Numbered from the stretch's first letter, positions 10,120-23,904 are shown. The stretch is 64,000 bases of DNA from Globisporangium splendens (GCA_006386115.1 VFIW01000008.1:558001-622000), one strand, 5' to 3'. The notes: generated by a model from the sequence alone, not told the origin. Translations and numbers: made by a program.

Positions 10120-11774
10120 TTTCGCTTGTTTTGCTTGGCTCTTTCGGAAAGAGTCGCAAGAAGTGATGGAAATTATAGCCAATCATGCTTGCTGAGATAT
10201 ATCATTTGAGCCAATAATATCCACTGACTGTTTTCCACCAATGAACCAAGTAAACTGTATTTTTAGCGAATGAAAACTGTATCTTTCAAAGAAATAAAGA
10301 TCTACATTTTCAGCGAATCAACGATCTGGTATGTGGACCACAGAGTGATCACAAATGCTCCTGATTCTAGCCAATCAGCAGTCAAGCTGTCATTCATCTC
10401 ACACAGCAGTTGCCACTGTTGGTTCGAGTCAGAGAGCGAACAGCAAGCACGAGTTCTGTGTTGGCTGCATCACGTGGATCCCTCGCGCTCTCCTCCATGT
10501 CGAGTGCGTGAGTCGCACGCACTGGCGAAAGTGGACCCTTCTTTCCCTCTACCGGATACAGAGGGACGTAGCCACATTTTTGCACAACGCGAGACTTTCT
10601 TGTACCTGTACCCTTGTACCTCTCCCCACCGCATTGATGAACCCTTGATGTGCCCCCCACTTGTAGGCAACGCCATGAGGTACAGTATTTCACGCACACT
10701 CTATTGTCCTCCTGGTTCCACGTGACTCCACGCAGCTCCAGGTATCCGCATTAGGTGTCCGCATGAAACAACTCGGTCCTTGGCACCAGCCTCCACTTGA
10801 CAAAAAACAGCTCCTGGCCGTAGGTATCGCTGTCCATATGAAACTCAATGCCCTAGCAGACGCCACGGGTGTTCATTCCTGCCGCTCGTTCTCTTTGGCC
10901 GCAAACTACATGTCTATGTGATACAGTGTCGACAATGGAGGTATGGCATTCTTTCTGAAGGGAAGGTCCAGCGGACCATGTTGAAGTGCTGACCGTGCTT
11001 GCCAGGAGGCAAACGTGAATTATGACCCTCTCCTCCTCTTGGTGGACTTGACTTGTGACATTCGCCGCGCAACGTGTGCTCATCGTCAGCTCCACTCTCG
11101 AGTGTTAAAAACGCTCGCTCCCTTCGTGGAGAACGAGAGAAGAGGGAACGAAAGCCGCGCCACGGGGTCAAGCTTTGGCATGACATGCAACAAAGAGTGA
11201 TCATTCTGCTATTTACGGATCACTCCATAATTACGTAAGTTGCGAAGCTGAGCTCAAGCGCAGATTTTATCCTTACGTAGTTTGCGGTGCTGCCGTTGGA
11301 GCCAAACACAATCGCTCAGCCCAGCTCAGCCCACACAGTTCGTACAGAGGTGAGTCAACGAGAAGCCAAGACTTTTGTGTACTGAGTGTGTACATAGCCT
11401 GCTTGGTGCTCATTCGTTTTCGTGTGATTGCTGCACGGGGGACGCTGTGGTTCGCATTCACTTTTCTGTTTTCTGACGACACCCGAGAGAAGCACACGAT
11501 CTTTTTACAGACTACCGAAAGATTTGCCGATGACCAACATCAAGATCCCAGGTTGAAGTGGTCGGTGCAATGGCTAAATGCTCCATCAATCATCCTCGTA
11601 GCACGAACAGCTCACGCAAATGCAAAGAGCTCATAATGCCACACAACAGATAGCGGCTCATTACTGCGATAGACTACCTCTGTGTATAAGATCGAAGAAT
11701 CTCGGTCGCATCTGAGGCGAGCAGCAATGGATGGACGGCAATGCTCGCGGCAGAAAATGACGGAACAAAACCGG

Positions 11775-11791
11775 AAAAAAAAAAAAAAAAA
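11775..11791. repeat. Poly-A tract
   Basis: Run of about 17 A on the plus strand. No poly-A-tailed element could be recognised upstream of it. Confidence 0.9.
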
Positions 11792-12278
11792 CGATCATGA
11801 GCGTCGCGTCCGGTCTGCTGCTGCAGAGATCTCATTGTGGGTGAGGACCTGTGAGAAGCGATGCGCGCGCGCGATAGATGTCGCCAAGCCCCGCACCATT
11901 TCGACGCATCGTTTTCCGTCAAACAAGGCAGCATTCGCGGTTATTTTTCCGTCCAGATGAGAGAAAGACGTTGAGGAAACCACGCGTGTGCTGTGCGTGC
12001 GCATGTCCGCCTGCAATGGGCGACCAGATGCGATCGCCAGCCATCGCAGTGCGTTATCTCGGGTCGTTCACACGCGGATGTGCGACGGCGCGATGGCCAC
12101 TGTACCCCTCCACACGCCGCCAGGACGCAACAGCAGCGAGCGCACGGTCGATCAATCGCCACCGACGCTGCTGCACATCTGTCGGACTCAGGTTGTTTGG
12201 TTGACAAACAGTGACAGACAAGGCGGCCACCAAAGTTGCCAGAGCGAGTCAGTTGAATTGGATGGACGAAAAGAAAGA

Positions 12279-12307
12279 GAAGAAGAAGAAGAAGAAGAAG
12301 AAGAAGA

Positions 12308-12339
<32 letters not shown>
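12279..12339. repeat. Compound (GAA)n-(GA)n microsatellite
   Basis: About 11 GAA units pass directly into about 14 GA units, a pure-purine tract of some 60 bp. Confidence 0.95.
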
Positions 12340-12342
<3 letters not shown>

Positions 12343-12718
12343 AAGCTGCAACGTCCTGTCTGTCTGCGTTGGATGGTGCTGTTGCATGCGTGCGCTGGTC
12401 GTTGTTGGAACGAACAACACAAGCAAGAGCATTTGAGGCTTGGACACGCAACAGACAGAGCATCATCATCAACATCTCGCGTTGCATTGTGCGCGAGTGG
12501 GTGGTCGTGGTGAGCGCGAGCAGACAAGCGAGCATGCGCTCTCCATCCTCGTCGTCTGCTGCCTCATCTGCAGAGCGGCGTCGTCGATGATTATCAGTCG
12601 ATTTGGAATGGCTGAATGGAGTCTCTTTACGGTCGTCCGTCGCACATCCATAAACATACTCAAATACGAATTTGTTTACGGACAGCATCTGCATTTACGG
12701 AATCGAACGTTTATGTCG

Positions 12719-12747
12719 GATGTGGTCAGTGCGGTACTGACCACATC
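12719..12747. repeat. Perfect 12-bp inverted repeat
   Basis: GATGTGGTCAGT (12719-12730) and its exact reverse complement (12736-12747) are separated by 5 nt. It lies in non-coding DNA with no gene end nearby. Confidence 0.9.
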
Positions 12748-15700
12748 ACCTAGTCGCTGCGTTGTGGCTCGTTTGCGCCACAAACGGTTCGATAGCCGAC
12801 CAAAGTGGCCACGATGGCCCTTTTGGCAGGTTCGCGCTTTTGGTGCCCGACTGGCAGCCGCGGGCGACCGATCGGTGATCCGCAGCCGCGCACCAAATTT
12901 GTGCAGCCGATTGCGCATGTAAATCACAACTGGCGTGCGTTTCTGTGCAGGAAAGAAAGATGGAGGGGGAAAGCAGGAAGGAGCGATGTGCGAGCGTGTG
13001 ACCTGGTGGAATGGACGGACTGAGACGGGTGACGAGGCAATTTTAGGATGACTAGGCTGCGCCAAAGTGTATCTTTCCTTGACGCGGTAGCCTCGATTTC
13101 TTTGAAGTGTATGTGCAGAATCCTTCGGGAACGCGTCCCGAGAGGTGCATGGGCTTCAAAGCGCGCTGGAAACCTTTTTGATGGCGCCTGCCAGAGTAAT
13201 CGTCACGTTTTGCATGGAGGCTGAGTGATAATGTGGCGGTCTTTGGTGCCTTCCCTCGACGTTGTGTGTCTGCCTGTTTTGCGGATGACTAACGCATTCT
13301 TTCCCCCTCTCCTTCTTCATCAACGCATCTGCGTGCGTTGGCGTTGGTGTTCGCCACTGGAGAAAGCGAGCGAACCTCAACAAATAAATCAGAGACTCGG
13401 ACAACGAAAACTAAAATATCGAAGCGTTAGAGAGAGGCTGGCGTGTAAAGAGGAGATTGGAAAGAACTTCGCCGCCAGATACAGAGAGAGCGAGCTTGCA
13501 ACTCATGGACACGAAATAAAGCACAAATACAGAAATGCGGAGGGTGGAACGGGTCCAACGCCTCTACATTGCGCTGTTCAACAGAGCGTGTGGGATTCTC
13601 GGGTATCGAACTGCATTGCCACTCCGCAGAGGTGTTCGCACACGTGGGGCTGCAGGTTGAGCTTCTTGCATAGGAGGTCCCTCGCTACATTCATTCCTGG
13701 GTTGGACTCATTTTGACGAATTTGATACCTACCCTCTGAGTGGGACTCACTTCTTTGAGAGGGAATGCGACTCAAACCACCTCAACCGAGCCATCACGTA
13801 ACTGCCCCCTCTATAACAACCGGCTTCTCTAATTTGATCCATCTGCCATCTGATTTGGCTGCTTATGCCCAGATGTCACTTTTGAGCATGCGTTGCACCA
13901 CACAGCAATCATCATATTTGTGGAAAATATAAGGTCGACTTGACCCTGAAAACAGGGATGAGCTCGTCATTAGCCTTGTCCACGTGCTCTTTCGTGGCAT
14001 TTACGACCCTCCAAAAAGGAGAATTTCCTTCTTGTGCCTTTGCAGCCTGGAGGACAAAGCGCACCAGCGTCCGCACCCCAACCCTCCAATGCTGAAACCA
14101 CGCACAGAAAGGATAGATGGGTTCGTTTGTGATCCATTACGAGGATTCACTCGCGCACATGAAATGGATGTGAGGCGCCAGTGGCTCCTCCGACCGACTC
14201 TCGTGGCATTTTCATGGAACTCTTTCGGGGTTGCGGATTCTCGCGTACGATTCCATTTTTGCTCATCAAAACATCAGTGATTGCACATTTGGACCTTGCA
14301 TTGCTGCACCATTCGTCTCATGCACACACATGCATATGCTGTGCTTTCTTGGCAACTTTAATTTGCTTTCGAATGTCAAAGCCGCGCCAAATTATTGTGC
14401 ACGACACTCCAGTCGCGATGCGATACAAATGCGCCTTGAATTGTGAACGCTGTCCACCTTATAATCCGCCGAAACTACAAAACAAGGTGGCTTGTAAACT
14501 TTATTTACGGGAAAACTCAGTCACCAGTATCACGGTTTTCGATTTGAAGCAAACCGTGGGACTGTTCTCACCGGCACAGGAGGGAAATGAACTGCTCGTT
14601 TATGCACAAGTTGAGTTCCATGGCCGGCCAACAGGACCTGCCATCTGCGAGTGAGGTGTGTGATGTGGCTTGCCTAAATGCGTCAGCAGCACCAGTGCTA
14701 CTGTACTTCTGGTTGTGTGCATGGACACGCCAGGGGGCTGGGAGGATCGCGCGCTCGCCTGCTTGCACGAAGGGACCTCTCTCTAATTTGCTCGTGCGCG
14801 AGCGTCGGCAGTCGAGCCCCCTTCTGCTTGCCGTACAGTATGTGTACACTGGAGGTCTTGTGCCCTGATTTGTCGTGTGTGTTGTGTGCACGCAAAGCGA
14901 GGAGAAAGGGACTTTCGTTCGCTGTCGGGCGTGGTCCTTCGTTGGCTCCTTTCCGCGTGCGTGCGCTGCTTTGCGGCTGACGTGAGTGTCCTGCCCAGCG
15001 CCAAAGATACGACATGCGCAGAGCGCCGCCGTGAACCCACCTGCCATGAAGCAAGCGATTTGTGTCTATTGCGGAGCCAAATGTTGTTTGTTTGCTGTTG
15101 TATGCAAGCGTGCAGCTTCTGCTGCTCTGGTTCACACTATCTCTCCACACAATGCTCACCTCTTCTTGCTAACACACAGTTATTCCGAGCAACTGCATAC
15201 TGTACTCCTCCTGCCCACACATACGTATCATGGAAGGCGTTTCAGATATGTGCGAATGCATTCGCGCGAAAGGAAAACACACACACAAACGACACATGAC
15301 ACATCGCCAGTATGGAAGGAAACCGTCTTCCACGTTTGCATTTCGGCAAAAATGCTTCAGCGCGCTGTTGCGTGCTACATGCATACATATACAATCCACA
15401 CAAATGCGCGCGCATTGTCTTTTCACGTAGTAGATTCTTCCCTTTTGATTTATAATTATCTGAAAAAAGGAAAAAAGCGCCGTTCTACACCTCCGCGCCA
15501 ACGGCCAAGCTCCCTCCCTCCTTCTCCAACTTGAATATTCGACACGTATACGAACCAAACAACTCACGACCGACATTTTCTTCTCACACAAACACAGCAA
15601 CGTCTTCTTCTTTCGGAGGCGCCACCATCTTTCCTTGTAACGCGAGAGGAAATGAGATCCCAAGTCGAGTGTCCCACCATTCGGTCGATCACTCGCATGC

Positions 15701-16116
15701 ACGTTCCCAATGACGACGGCGACGACCTTGACCTCGAGGAAGAGACAAAGTTCCAATATACACGACGAACGAGCCTTCTTGACGACGACGGACTGACGCA
15801 CTCTATCGAAAACACTGGCCACCCAGCGTCCACCACACAAACCACCCCACGCACGACACGCCCCCGTCGCGACGGCCACAAGCTGCTGCTTCCCACACGA
15901 AACACGCCACTCCGCTCGACCGCCGTCGCAACAAACAGCGCGCGCCGATCGGACGGGACTTGGCGCAGACCGCGGCTGGCAGCTAATAATAATAAAAAAA
16001 GATCGCAATCGACTGCCGACCCTCTCGGAGCCCTTCTAATCGGTGCTCGAGTCTTGCTTGGGTCAGAGACGCTTCATTGCTGTGAAGAAGTCCTAATACT
16101 AACGGAGCCTCCGACT

Positions 16117-16599
16117 CTAGGCTATCGAGCCCAACCATTCGGGGAACTCAAAGCCATCCGAGTCGTCCGTATCCGGGTCGTCTGCGAAGTCGGCTTGTTT
16201 CGACCGCTTGATCTTCGGGCTTCGTCGGATGAAGTTGGCGATGATCTGCTCGTAGTTCTCCAGACCGTGGTGCACTTCGCACGCGGCGCAATCGCATCCG
16301 GGCTCGTGCTGGTTGTTGTCAATCGCGGCGGCTGTCTCTGCGGGCGAGTTCGGAAACGCTGCTCTCGTGAGGATCGCGCGCCAGTTCTGATAGATCTTCA
16401 AGCGCAGTTCGTGCGCGACCATGCGGGCTTCCGGACTCATACTTAATGCCAATTCCGACACTTGTCCCGAAAATCCTTCCATGGTCGCCAAAAAGTGCTC
16501 GTGCTGGGTCTGCAGACTCGCCAGCAGCGTCTCTTCTTCCGGCGACCACGTCTCGCGCATTGTGATCAGGATCTCCTTTACATCCTTTGCCATCTCCAT
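16117..16599 (-). CDS. Conserved-looking hypothetical protein with CxCxxC motif
   Basis: The only convincing gene inside the gene-poor stretch. 160 aa from the ATG at 16599 (a second ATG two codons later is an alternative start); codon use is G/C-ending like the housekeeping genes, unlike the flanks. It begins with a helical segment (KDVKEILITMRETWSPEEE, TLLASLQTQHEHFLATMEGF), continues with MSPEARMVAHELRLKIYQNW, then a CDCAACEVHHGLENYEQ motif that could bind metal, a basic stretch IRRSPKIKRSKQ (possible nuclear signal) and an acidic, aromatic end DTDDSDGFEFPEWLG. No introns. No family recognised. A nuclear role is only inferred from the basic stretch. Confidence 0.7.
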   Translation of the reverse strand: MEMAKDVKEILITMRETWSPEEETLLASLQTQHEHFLATMEGFSGQVSELALSMSPEARMVAHELRLKIYQNWRAILTRAAFPNSPAETAAAIDNNQHEPGCDCAACEVHHGLENYEQIIANFIRRSPKIKRSKQADFADDPDTDDSDGFEFPEWLGSIA

Positions 16600-17286
16600 T
16601 CTGCTTTGCTTTGTTCGCTTGCTGACTGCTGGAGGAAACAAACTACGACACGCTTCGATTCGCGTGTGTGTCTTGCTGCTGTCGGTCTACTGTCGGTCTG
16701 CTGTCGGTCGGACGCTGCACGATTCGATGGTGCTGCTGCAAACCGAGACGACGGACGGACGCGCTTGCTACGTGGAGGAACGAACGCTGGAGTCGTGTGC
16801 TGAGGGTGCGAGCGACTGACTGCCTTGGCGTTTGCTTTTGCTTCCCACACTCCAATTCCGAAGTAACTTTGCGCCAAGAGCCTCAAGAGCTTGTGTCGTG
16901 TTGCACTCACTCAATTGGGCTCGAAAGCAAAAATAACTGCTCGCTTGCGTGAAAATCCAAAAGTACGATCCAAATTCACGCTAAGAACGCCATTTGGGTG
17001 AGCACGATGGGCAGGAAATTGCGCTCTTGGACCTAGGGTCGAGCTGCCCGCGAAACTTGATGCGTTCGCTCCAAAAGCAGACAAACAAGAAGAGCGCGGC
17101 TGCGATCAGGTTTCGAAGGAATTCAACTTTGACGCGGAAAGAGAAACGCCATAGAAACCGCAAAAAGGGAAAGATAAGTACGAAAATTTGCCTGGCCATG
17201 CGATTCTAGCCGCACCTAAGCGACGCTCCCCCGCTCACGTTTTCTCTTCGACTCTTTCACTCAGAAAGAGCAACACACACAGCATC

Positions 17287-17306
17287 ATATATATATATAT
17301 ATATAA
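17287..17306. repeat. (AT)n microsatellite
   Basis: About ten TA units in an AT-rich setting. Confidence 0.9.
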
Positions 17307-18195
17307 ATATCCATCTGTGGCCGTTGGATCCTGATCTTAATAATTGGACCTTTGTGACGAAACTGCAGCTGGGGCGTTAAAGCAGACAACAGGATAGGTG
17401 TCGCCAAAATTTGCGCGCGGGACCCCTAGAACCTCGCAACTGTTCCTGTTAGTAACACGGTCATTTGTCACACAAAACTTGCCACGTCGGGTCCTGGCCA
17501 GTCGTTGACCAATTAAGACTTCACAATCAGTGATTTAACCGCCACGATGTGATCGAGTGATGCATTCTTCAACGTCCTGTGCACCCGCGAAACTCCTGGA
17601 CGTGCGACCAAAAAGTGTGCGAGAGAAAGAAGAAGGAAGCCAAAGATGCGAACTTATTCGCTCCTTGAAGCTTGAATTTGGCGGTGCGCCAATAACTGCA
17701 GAGGGTCATATAAGGTCTGACGGGGTATGTATTTTTCCAGGGACTAAGAAATATTTCGAAACATTCCCTGCTGAGTGGGGATAAACCAGGGGTGGGTCAC
17801 CCCTCCCTTCATCTTCCTCCTCCTTTTTGCCCTTCATTCCCTCAGCATACCCCTAGTCACTCAGCCACTGCAATCAGGACAAGCAAGCGGGACCCGAGCC
17901 CTAACGAACCATCAATTGCAGCATTTTCTGATCGAAACGGTAACTTGGCTGAAGGCGTAAAGCTGGGACGGCTAGAAAGAAAGATCCGCATGTTCGCTGG
18001 GAGAATCGCTATCCTTCTTTTTTTCAGCTATCGACGCATTTCATAAAGCCGACACTCGCAAACTTCGGTTTTGTATGGACTTGCCTCTAAATTTTTCTCA
18101 GGCGTGTTTTGTGTGTGCTTTTTTTCGTTTTGGTAAATCTGCCAAAAGCTGCGTTGCGTGTGTTGCTACGCAGTGCCGATGGATACTTGGGATTA

Positions 18196-18214
18196 TGTGT
18201 GTGTGTGTGTGTGT
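18196..18214. repeat. (GT)n microsatellite
   Basis: About nine GT units. Confidence 0.9.
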
Positions 18215-19517
18215 GCTTCAGGATTTTCTTGCTGTTGTCGCAGCTTTCACGCACACTCGCTGTTGTTCTCATTGGGAAAAGAACATCTTTGGATAATGGC
18301 TTCTGCTTCCACGGGCAGCCCTACTTGTGCAATATCCACACCCAAATCGCAGCTGGCACAAAAAAGCAAACAGCGGTCTAGTTTTCTCCTTTGCAGTGTA
18401 TTTTGCGCCACAAGAAGATTGCGAGAGAAAAAAACAGCAGAACGATCTTTTTTCATGGCTAAATGTACGGTATATTGCTTGATATTATAGGGCCGTTCGT
18501 GTAAAGATCGCTGCAGCAGCTTTCCCCAAAGCCAGGTTCACCGCGAATCTGATGTGTCCGTGACTATGCTTTGGCCCGTCTGCTGGCCACAACCTGACAA
18601 AACGTGCGCACTTGGACACAAGCGCATGACCAAAGTGCGCACGCGTTGCCCGCTCTGCCGCCAGAGTGTAATCGCCATCTTTCCAATACAAAGGCATGAA
18701 CGCCAGGATCGTCCGTAGAAGAAGTCCAACAAGCAATTTGTATCAGCCTATCCTGAGGCAGAGCATTGCCCGCCTGCACGTGAGTCGAGGCATTTTCCGC
18801 AAGTCTGCATGGTCGGTCGCATGCGCAGCCTTTTTCGCGCAGCCCCCTGACCTTTCTGCTGTAAATGGCGTGCGAGCATTTTGCCTTTGCCCTTTTTGAC
18901 GCCAGGCTGTGCGTACATTTTTGTGGTGCGTTCGTAGTTGTACGAGGCAGGTTTGTGGTCGCTCGGTCACAGAATCAAGGGAGCGCACAGGTCTCAGAGC
19001 CCAAGCTTTCGCTTGCGGTCTACACTCGAGCCACGTACGTCAAGCCGCAGAGGGAAAGCGGACGATTATTCCTGCCTTTTTCCGCACATTTTCCTTTCCC
19101 GGGGTCTTATTTATTTGCGGGCATATATGTTGGCTCGTGCAGCTTTTTCAGGAGAGGAACTACAATAGCAAGGGATGGAAGGGGTCCCATTTGCGAGGGA
19201 GGATCACGCGGATTGGCTACATCGCCTTCCCCTGGCTTGCTGTCGACGCATGCGTGCGGATTCATCTTCCAAATCCCCCTCCTCACCGCGATCAATCAAG
19301 GCAACAAGCAACTTCAATTTGCTCGGCAAGCCAAGCATCCTACTAAACATGCAAGCAGCAACGACAACCGCAACCACCATGCATAATCTGCGCGCGTGCA
19401 CACTGCTGTTGTTCTGTGAAGATCACTCTCTACCACCTGTGAAGAGGACAAATTGGTGTCATAACAGTTGCATGCATATCGAATTCGCAACTGTTGACAC
19501 GAGATCGGTCAAGGTAA

Positions 19518-19520
<3 letters not shown>

Positions 19521-19550
<30 letters not shown>
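19521..19550. repeat. (CT)n microsatellite
   Basis: Fifteen uninterrupted CT units on the plus strand. Confidence 0.95.
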
Positions 19551-19553
<3 letters not shown>

Positions 19554-21717
19554 CACGATCTCTGTTTTGTGCACAAAAGAGCAAAATGAACCCACCAGAG
19601 AGAGGAAAAACTGGATCCTGTCCTGCACATGTCTTTAAATCCATCAACAGCAACATGCTCGTTTCTTTTCCGCTGAGCCTGGATCGGTCGACTTGATGCA
19701 TGTAGAGACAGCATGGCACGCACATGCTGTCCACTGCGGATAAGATTTGTTGTTGTGTGGACTGTCGGGCCACCACTCTCTCACCCAGAACGCACAGCGT
19801 GCCATTCTCAGAAAAATCGAAGGCTCAAGTTGTTTGCTGTCGGTGTGTGTGTTTCAGTGTTTCAGTGCTTGCCGACCACAAACTACACTGTAGAAGTGAG
19901 CAAGGAAGCCTGCAACAGAGTGACAGCACACACTCACGCGCACACTGGAGCGAAAAATCGAACCTTTAGCGAGAATCTCAGCTTGCGGCCATCGATTAAT
20001 GAATGCGGGTTGTGGTGGGCGACTGCACGCGCATGTGCCAACTTAGCACCGCGAGCAGCCGCCTGCCCACCGCTATCTTTCTTTCTTCCCATCCAGCAAA
20101 CACGAAAGAGCGAGTGTTCATTCGCGAAGCCCGCGGAATTCATCATGCGCTACAATGTATTGCGTTTGGTGGCTTCACTCGTATGTGTGCATGCACCAGA
20201 TCGTTCGAAATTGCTGCTGCAATTGCTGCAGAAACAAAAAACAACAAAAAAAAAGAAACCTGCAACTTGCCTGTTGCGAACGCATCCTTTGCAATTGTAC
20301 AGACACACACAACAAGTGTGCATGGGGTTGATGATTCCAAGTTCTCTTTCACTCCACCACGGGAGGTTTTTGTTACCGCGGTCTTTGAAGTTTACCTGGA
20401 GGCTGGCGCACGGGACGGGGCGGCACCTCTCCAAAGTCATCGGACCTGGCTATGCGCACGATGGGGTTTTGGGTCGCACAAAATCTGTGACTTGTGCTGT
20501 GCAATTGTTTTCCAGCACGCAGCTGAGGAAGACTGCCGAAAACAGAAGGCGCACTGTATTTTGGGCGTGAGCACCACAATTATTCTGGGGACCGGCTGCG
20601 GCGTGTAGGTTTGCTGCCGTTACGAAATGAGGAACCACTTGCAGGTTGGCCACTGCAACTGGTAAACTACAGTACGTGCTGGTAAGCTTGCTGCAAATAT
20701 TTGTGAGCAAGCGACCGCTTTCTGTGTGCATGCATGGGATGGGAGAGAAAAGAGCGCGACTATGTGGACTTGAAATCAGCGACTAGCAATTGGTCAGCAG
20801 ACAGATGCATTTTCTCACCTGCATTCGCGGTTTTTGCGAAGTGGTCATGAACACAGCGAGATTCTGTTGTCGGCAGGCACATGCCGTCTTTTACAGTCAC
20901 AAATGAGAACCTTGCAGATGGCTGTAAAGTGTATCCGGGTACCTCTCGTTCACACAAAGCAGTTGTGTGGCCGTTGGATTTGTTGAATGACTTTGTATCC
21001 TGTGTGATGCAAAGTTGATGTGGTTTGTAATAAGCTCAAACTTTCATCTATGAGCAGTTGTCGTGGTGTGACTAATGCAGCAGTATAGAGCATGCGCTGT
21101 TCAACTCGCAGCACCTATGTGTGTGTGTGTCTTATTTCCTTGCCAAAATGAAAAAAGTATCTTTGAAGGTTTCTTTAGGAGGTGGCGGCACTCGAGATGG
21201 ATACACACCTCGAGTCAGCCAATCAGCAGCCAATTCGTATCTGCGCCACTTGCATACAATTTGATTGTCGATTTCTTTCTTTTTCAGCGCGGATTTGCAG
21301 CGTTGTTGCATTGCGGACTTTGGATCTACACAGACGCTGTTTACTGTGCAAGTCGTTGGCCCCAATAATGGGTCATTCTTGCGTTGCTGTCGTGTGTTGC
21401 AGAGTACACGACACCACCGATGGCGGCATATTTGGCGCAGATCCTGCGACGGCAATTGAGATTCAGTATTCTGATGTGGTGGTCGAAAGCAGCAGCTGTC
21501 TGTCCACAGTGGCGTGTAAGATCACGCCCGTCGACTTCGCATCGACACCAAAGACACGATATTGCTCAGCCTATGGTAAGCTTCCCGTATGGACTTGCGT
21601 GCGAGTGCGGATGCCTCCGAAGAACCGAGTATTCTTGTGTTGCGATATCGGAGTCTCCGTCGTGATCACGCTGGTCAACGTGCTCGAACAGCCGGGAAGA
21701 GAAAAAGGGACAGCGAT

Positions 21718-21889
21718 GCAGTTATTTATGGGACTCCGTATTTGGATAGTTCACGGATATATCTCGTTTATCAACTTGAAGTATTTATGTGAATGGAAAT
21801 GAAACGGAAGCAGGTGTGCAATTGTTCATGGATACCTTCAATTGCATTGTTTTATGGATGCTCTCGTTTTTGAACTTTAGGTATTTATG
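21718..21889. repeat. Imperfect tandem duplication with 100-bp period
   Basis: Segments 21718-21789 and 21818-21889 are both 72 nt, start 100 bp apart and agree at about 46 of 72 positions without gaps, strongest at the ends (TTATG start, AACTT...GTATTTATG end). Translated in the corresponding frames both give QLFM...F-N-(K/R)-Y-L, suggesting a duplicated coding unit that has since decayed. Confidence 0.5.
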
Positions 21890-22236
21890 GACATCTTGAA
21901 GTTGGCGACCATAATGTAGTTGGCAGACACAACGAAGGAGCACATGGACGCTGAGTTGAAGAAGATCACTTGCCTGCCTTGCTGCTTGTCAACTCTCACA
22001 GCGTGAAAAATACGCGTGCTGCTATGTCGCACATGATCTGACGCACATTGCAGCGTTTTCTCCCGGTGCTTTCGGGAAATACGGTCTGCGCAGATTGAAA
22101 GAAGATGCCATTGTCAAGTTGGACGATGGCAAGGATCATTGTACGAAACGGAATTATCGACAGGAAGAGCTGGCATCTCGACCACATCTTCGAGAAGCAA
22201 ATGTTTGCCTATGTGTTTGGCCACGTCGCGAAAGGG

Positions 22237-22634
22237 TACGACCAGCAGCACCGCCCAGATGAACTAAAGGGCATCGCTGAGTATGTGTTGCGACGAGATC
22301 GCGAATGAGGATACCAACCTCACACTGACGAAAGCTACGATCAATGAGCTCAAATGGACCGCGTGCTGGAAATTTTTCGGCGATCCAATCACTGACCATC
22401 GCGCACCAGACTCTGGATTCAACAGCTACTTGCTGACGGCGCATGATATTAGCAGCAAGAAGAATCGTGGCTGCTCACAACGTTCCGAGACCAATCAGAT
22501 TCGCACCGCCATCACCAAATCCGCGCGCTCCTGTCAGCACAAACTGGACGACGAAAACGACAACGAGCTCCTGAAGCATTGGCCAAGTTGCCCAACAATT
22601 GCGAAATATGATCTCAGCGATGCAACCCAAGTGA
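22237..22634 (+). pseudogene. Frameshifted copy of the orphan gene at 6316-6906
   Basis: The stretch aligns co-linearly with the last 120 or so codons of the 6.3-6.9 kb frame, on the opposite strand. Shared blocks: HRxDELxxxA, NED(S/T)NLTLTKA, CWKF, SYLL(A/T)AH, and KLD(G/D)ENDN(D/E)LLK. One extra base lies in the segment between the DEL block and the NED block (64 nt against 63), so the frame that begins HRPDEL ends early at a TGA. After ENDNELLK a second length change shifts the frame again; the ancestral ending (an Asn/Asp-Met-Ile-x-Ala-Met-Gln block and a stop TGA at 22632-22634) is still visible in that other frame. DNA identity in the best block is roughly three quarters. It is therefore a decayed paralogue, not a gene. 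Confidence 0.75.
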
Positions 22635-22784
22635 GGAGTGAGTGTGTGCGTTTATGAAATGGAACACAATAGGCATTCGTGATACACAACGTGTTCTCCC
22701 CATCGTGTAGTATTGAACTCACTGCTGTTCCCCCATCTCATTCGATCCCGCGTGTATACGCGTAACTACGCACAACTGCTATCG

Positions 22785-23807
<1,023 letters not shown>

Positions 23808-23877
23808 TTAGTGTGGTACACACAATCTCAGCAACAATCATTTATTACGGTCAATCTGTGCAAAAAGGAATGGCACG

Positions 23878-23904
23878 ACCTGGCTTGCAGTCTGTAAGCC
23901 AGGT
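23878..23904. terminator. Hairpin-forming inverted repeat beyond the peroxidase stop
   Basis: ACCTGGCTT (23878-23886) and its reverse complement (23896-23904), 9-nt loop, lie 11-37 nt past the peroxidase stop codon, within the likely 3' UTR. A role in 3'-end formation or mRNA stability is only a guess. Confidence 0.3.

Larger units (their letters stand above)
10120..16116. other. Gene-poor region, first part
   Basis: About 6 kb without a gene I can support. Frames on both strands are short, use rare-looking codons and carry no family motif. It contains poly-A, GAA/GA and other simple repeats and one perfect short inverted repeat (listed separately). A plus-strand frame at 15652 onward begins in a fairly acidic, plausible-looking stretch but runs antisense into the next gene and is not accepted. 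No transposase, reverse transcriptase or integrase residues were seen. Confidence 0.5.
16600..22104. other. Gene-poor region, second part
   Basis: About 5.5 kb with no supportable gene. It holds AT, GT and TC microsatellites, many homopolymer-biased stretches and, at 21.7-21.9 kb, an imperfect tandem duplication. From about 21.4 kb on the DNA becomes more coding-like but every frame is broken, in keeping with decayed gene material leading into the pseudogene at 22.2 kb. Confidence 0.45.

Noticed and set aside
12279..12339. Simple repeats considered as CRISPR or satellite arrays
   Set aside because: Units of 2-3 bp without unique spacers, in eukaryotic DNA.
13081..13150. GC-rich inverted bases around CGGGAACGCGTCCCGA as a regulatory palindrome
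   Set aside because: Short and imperfect, far from any gene start.
15652..16116. Plus-strand frame with an acidic, plausible first 80 residues
   Set aside because: It runs antisense through the 16117-16599 gene, and its later part is clearly shadow. The first part alone gives no motif and no splice support.
10120..22236. Gene-poor island considered as a retrotransposon or viral insert
   Set aside because: No polymerase, integrase, protease, capsid or transposase residues and no long terminal repeats found by eye. A repeat library search would decide.
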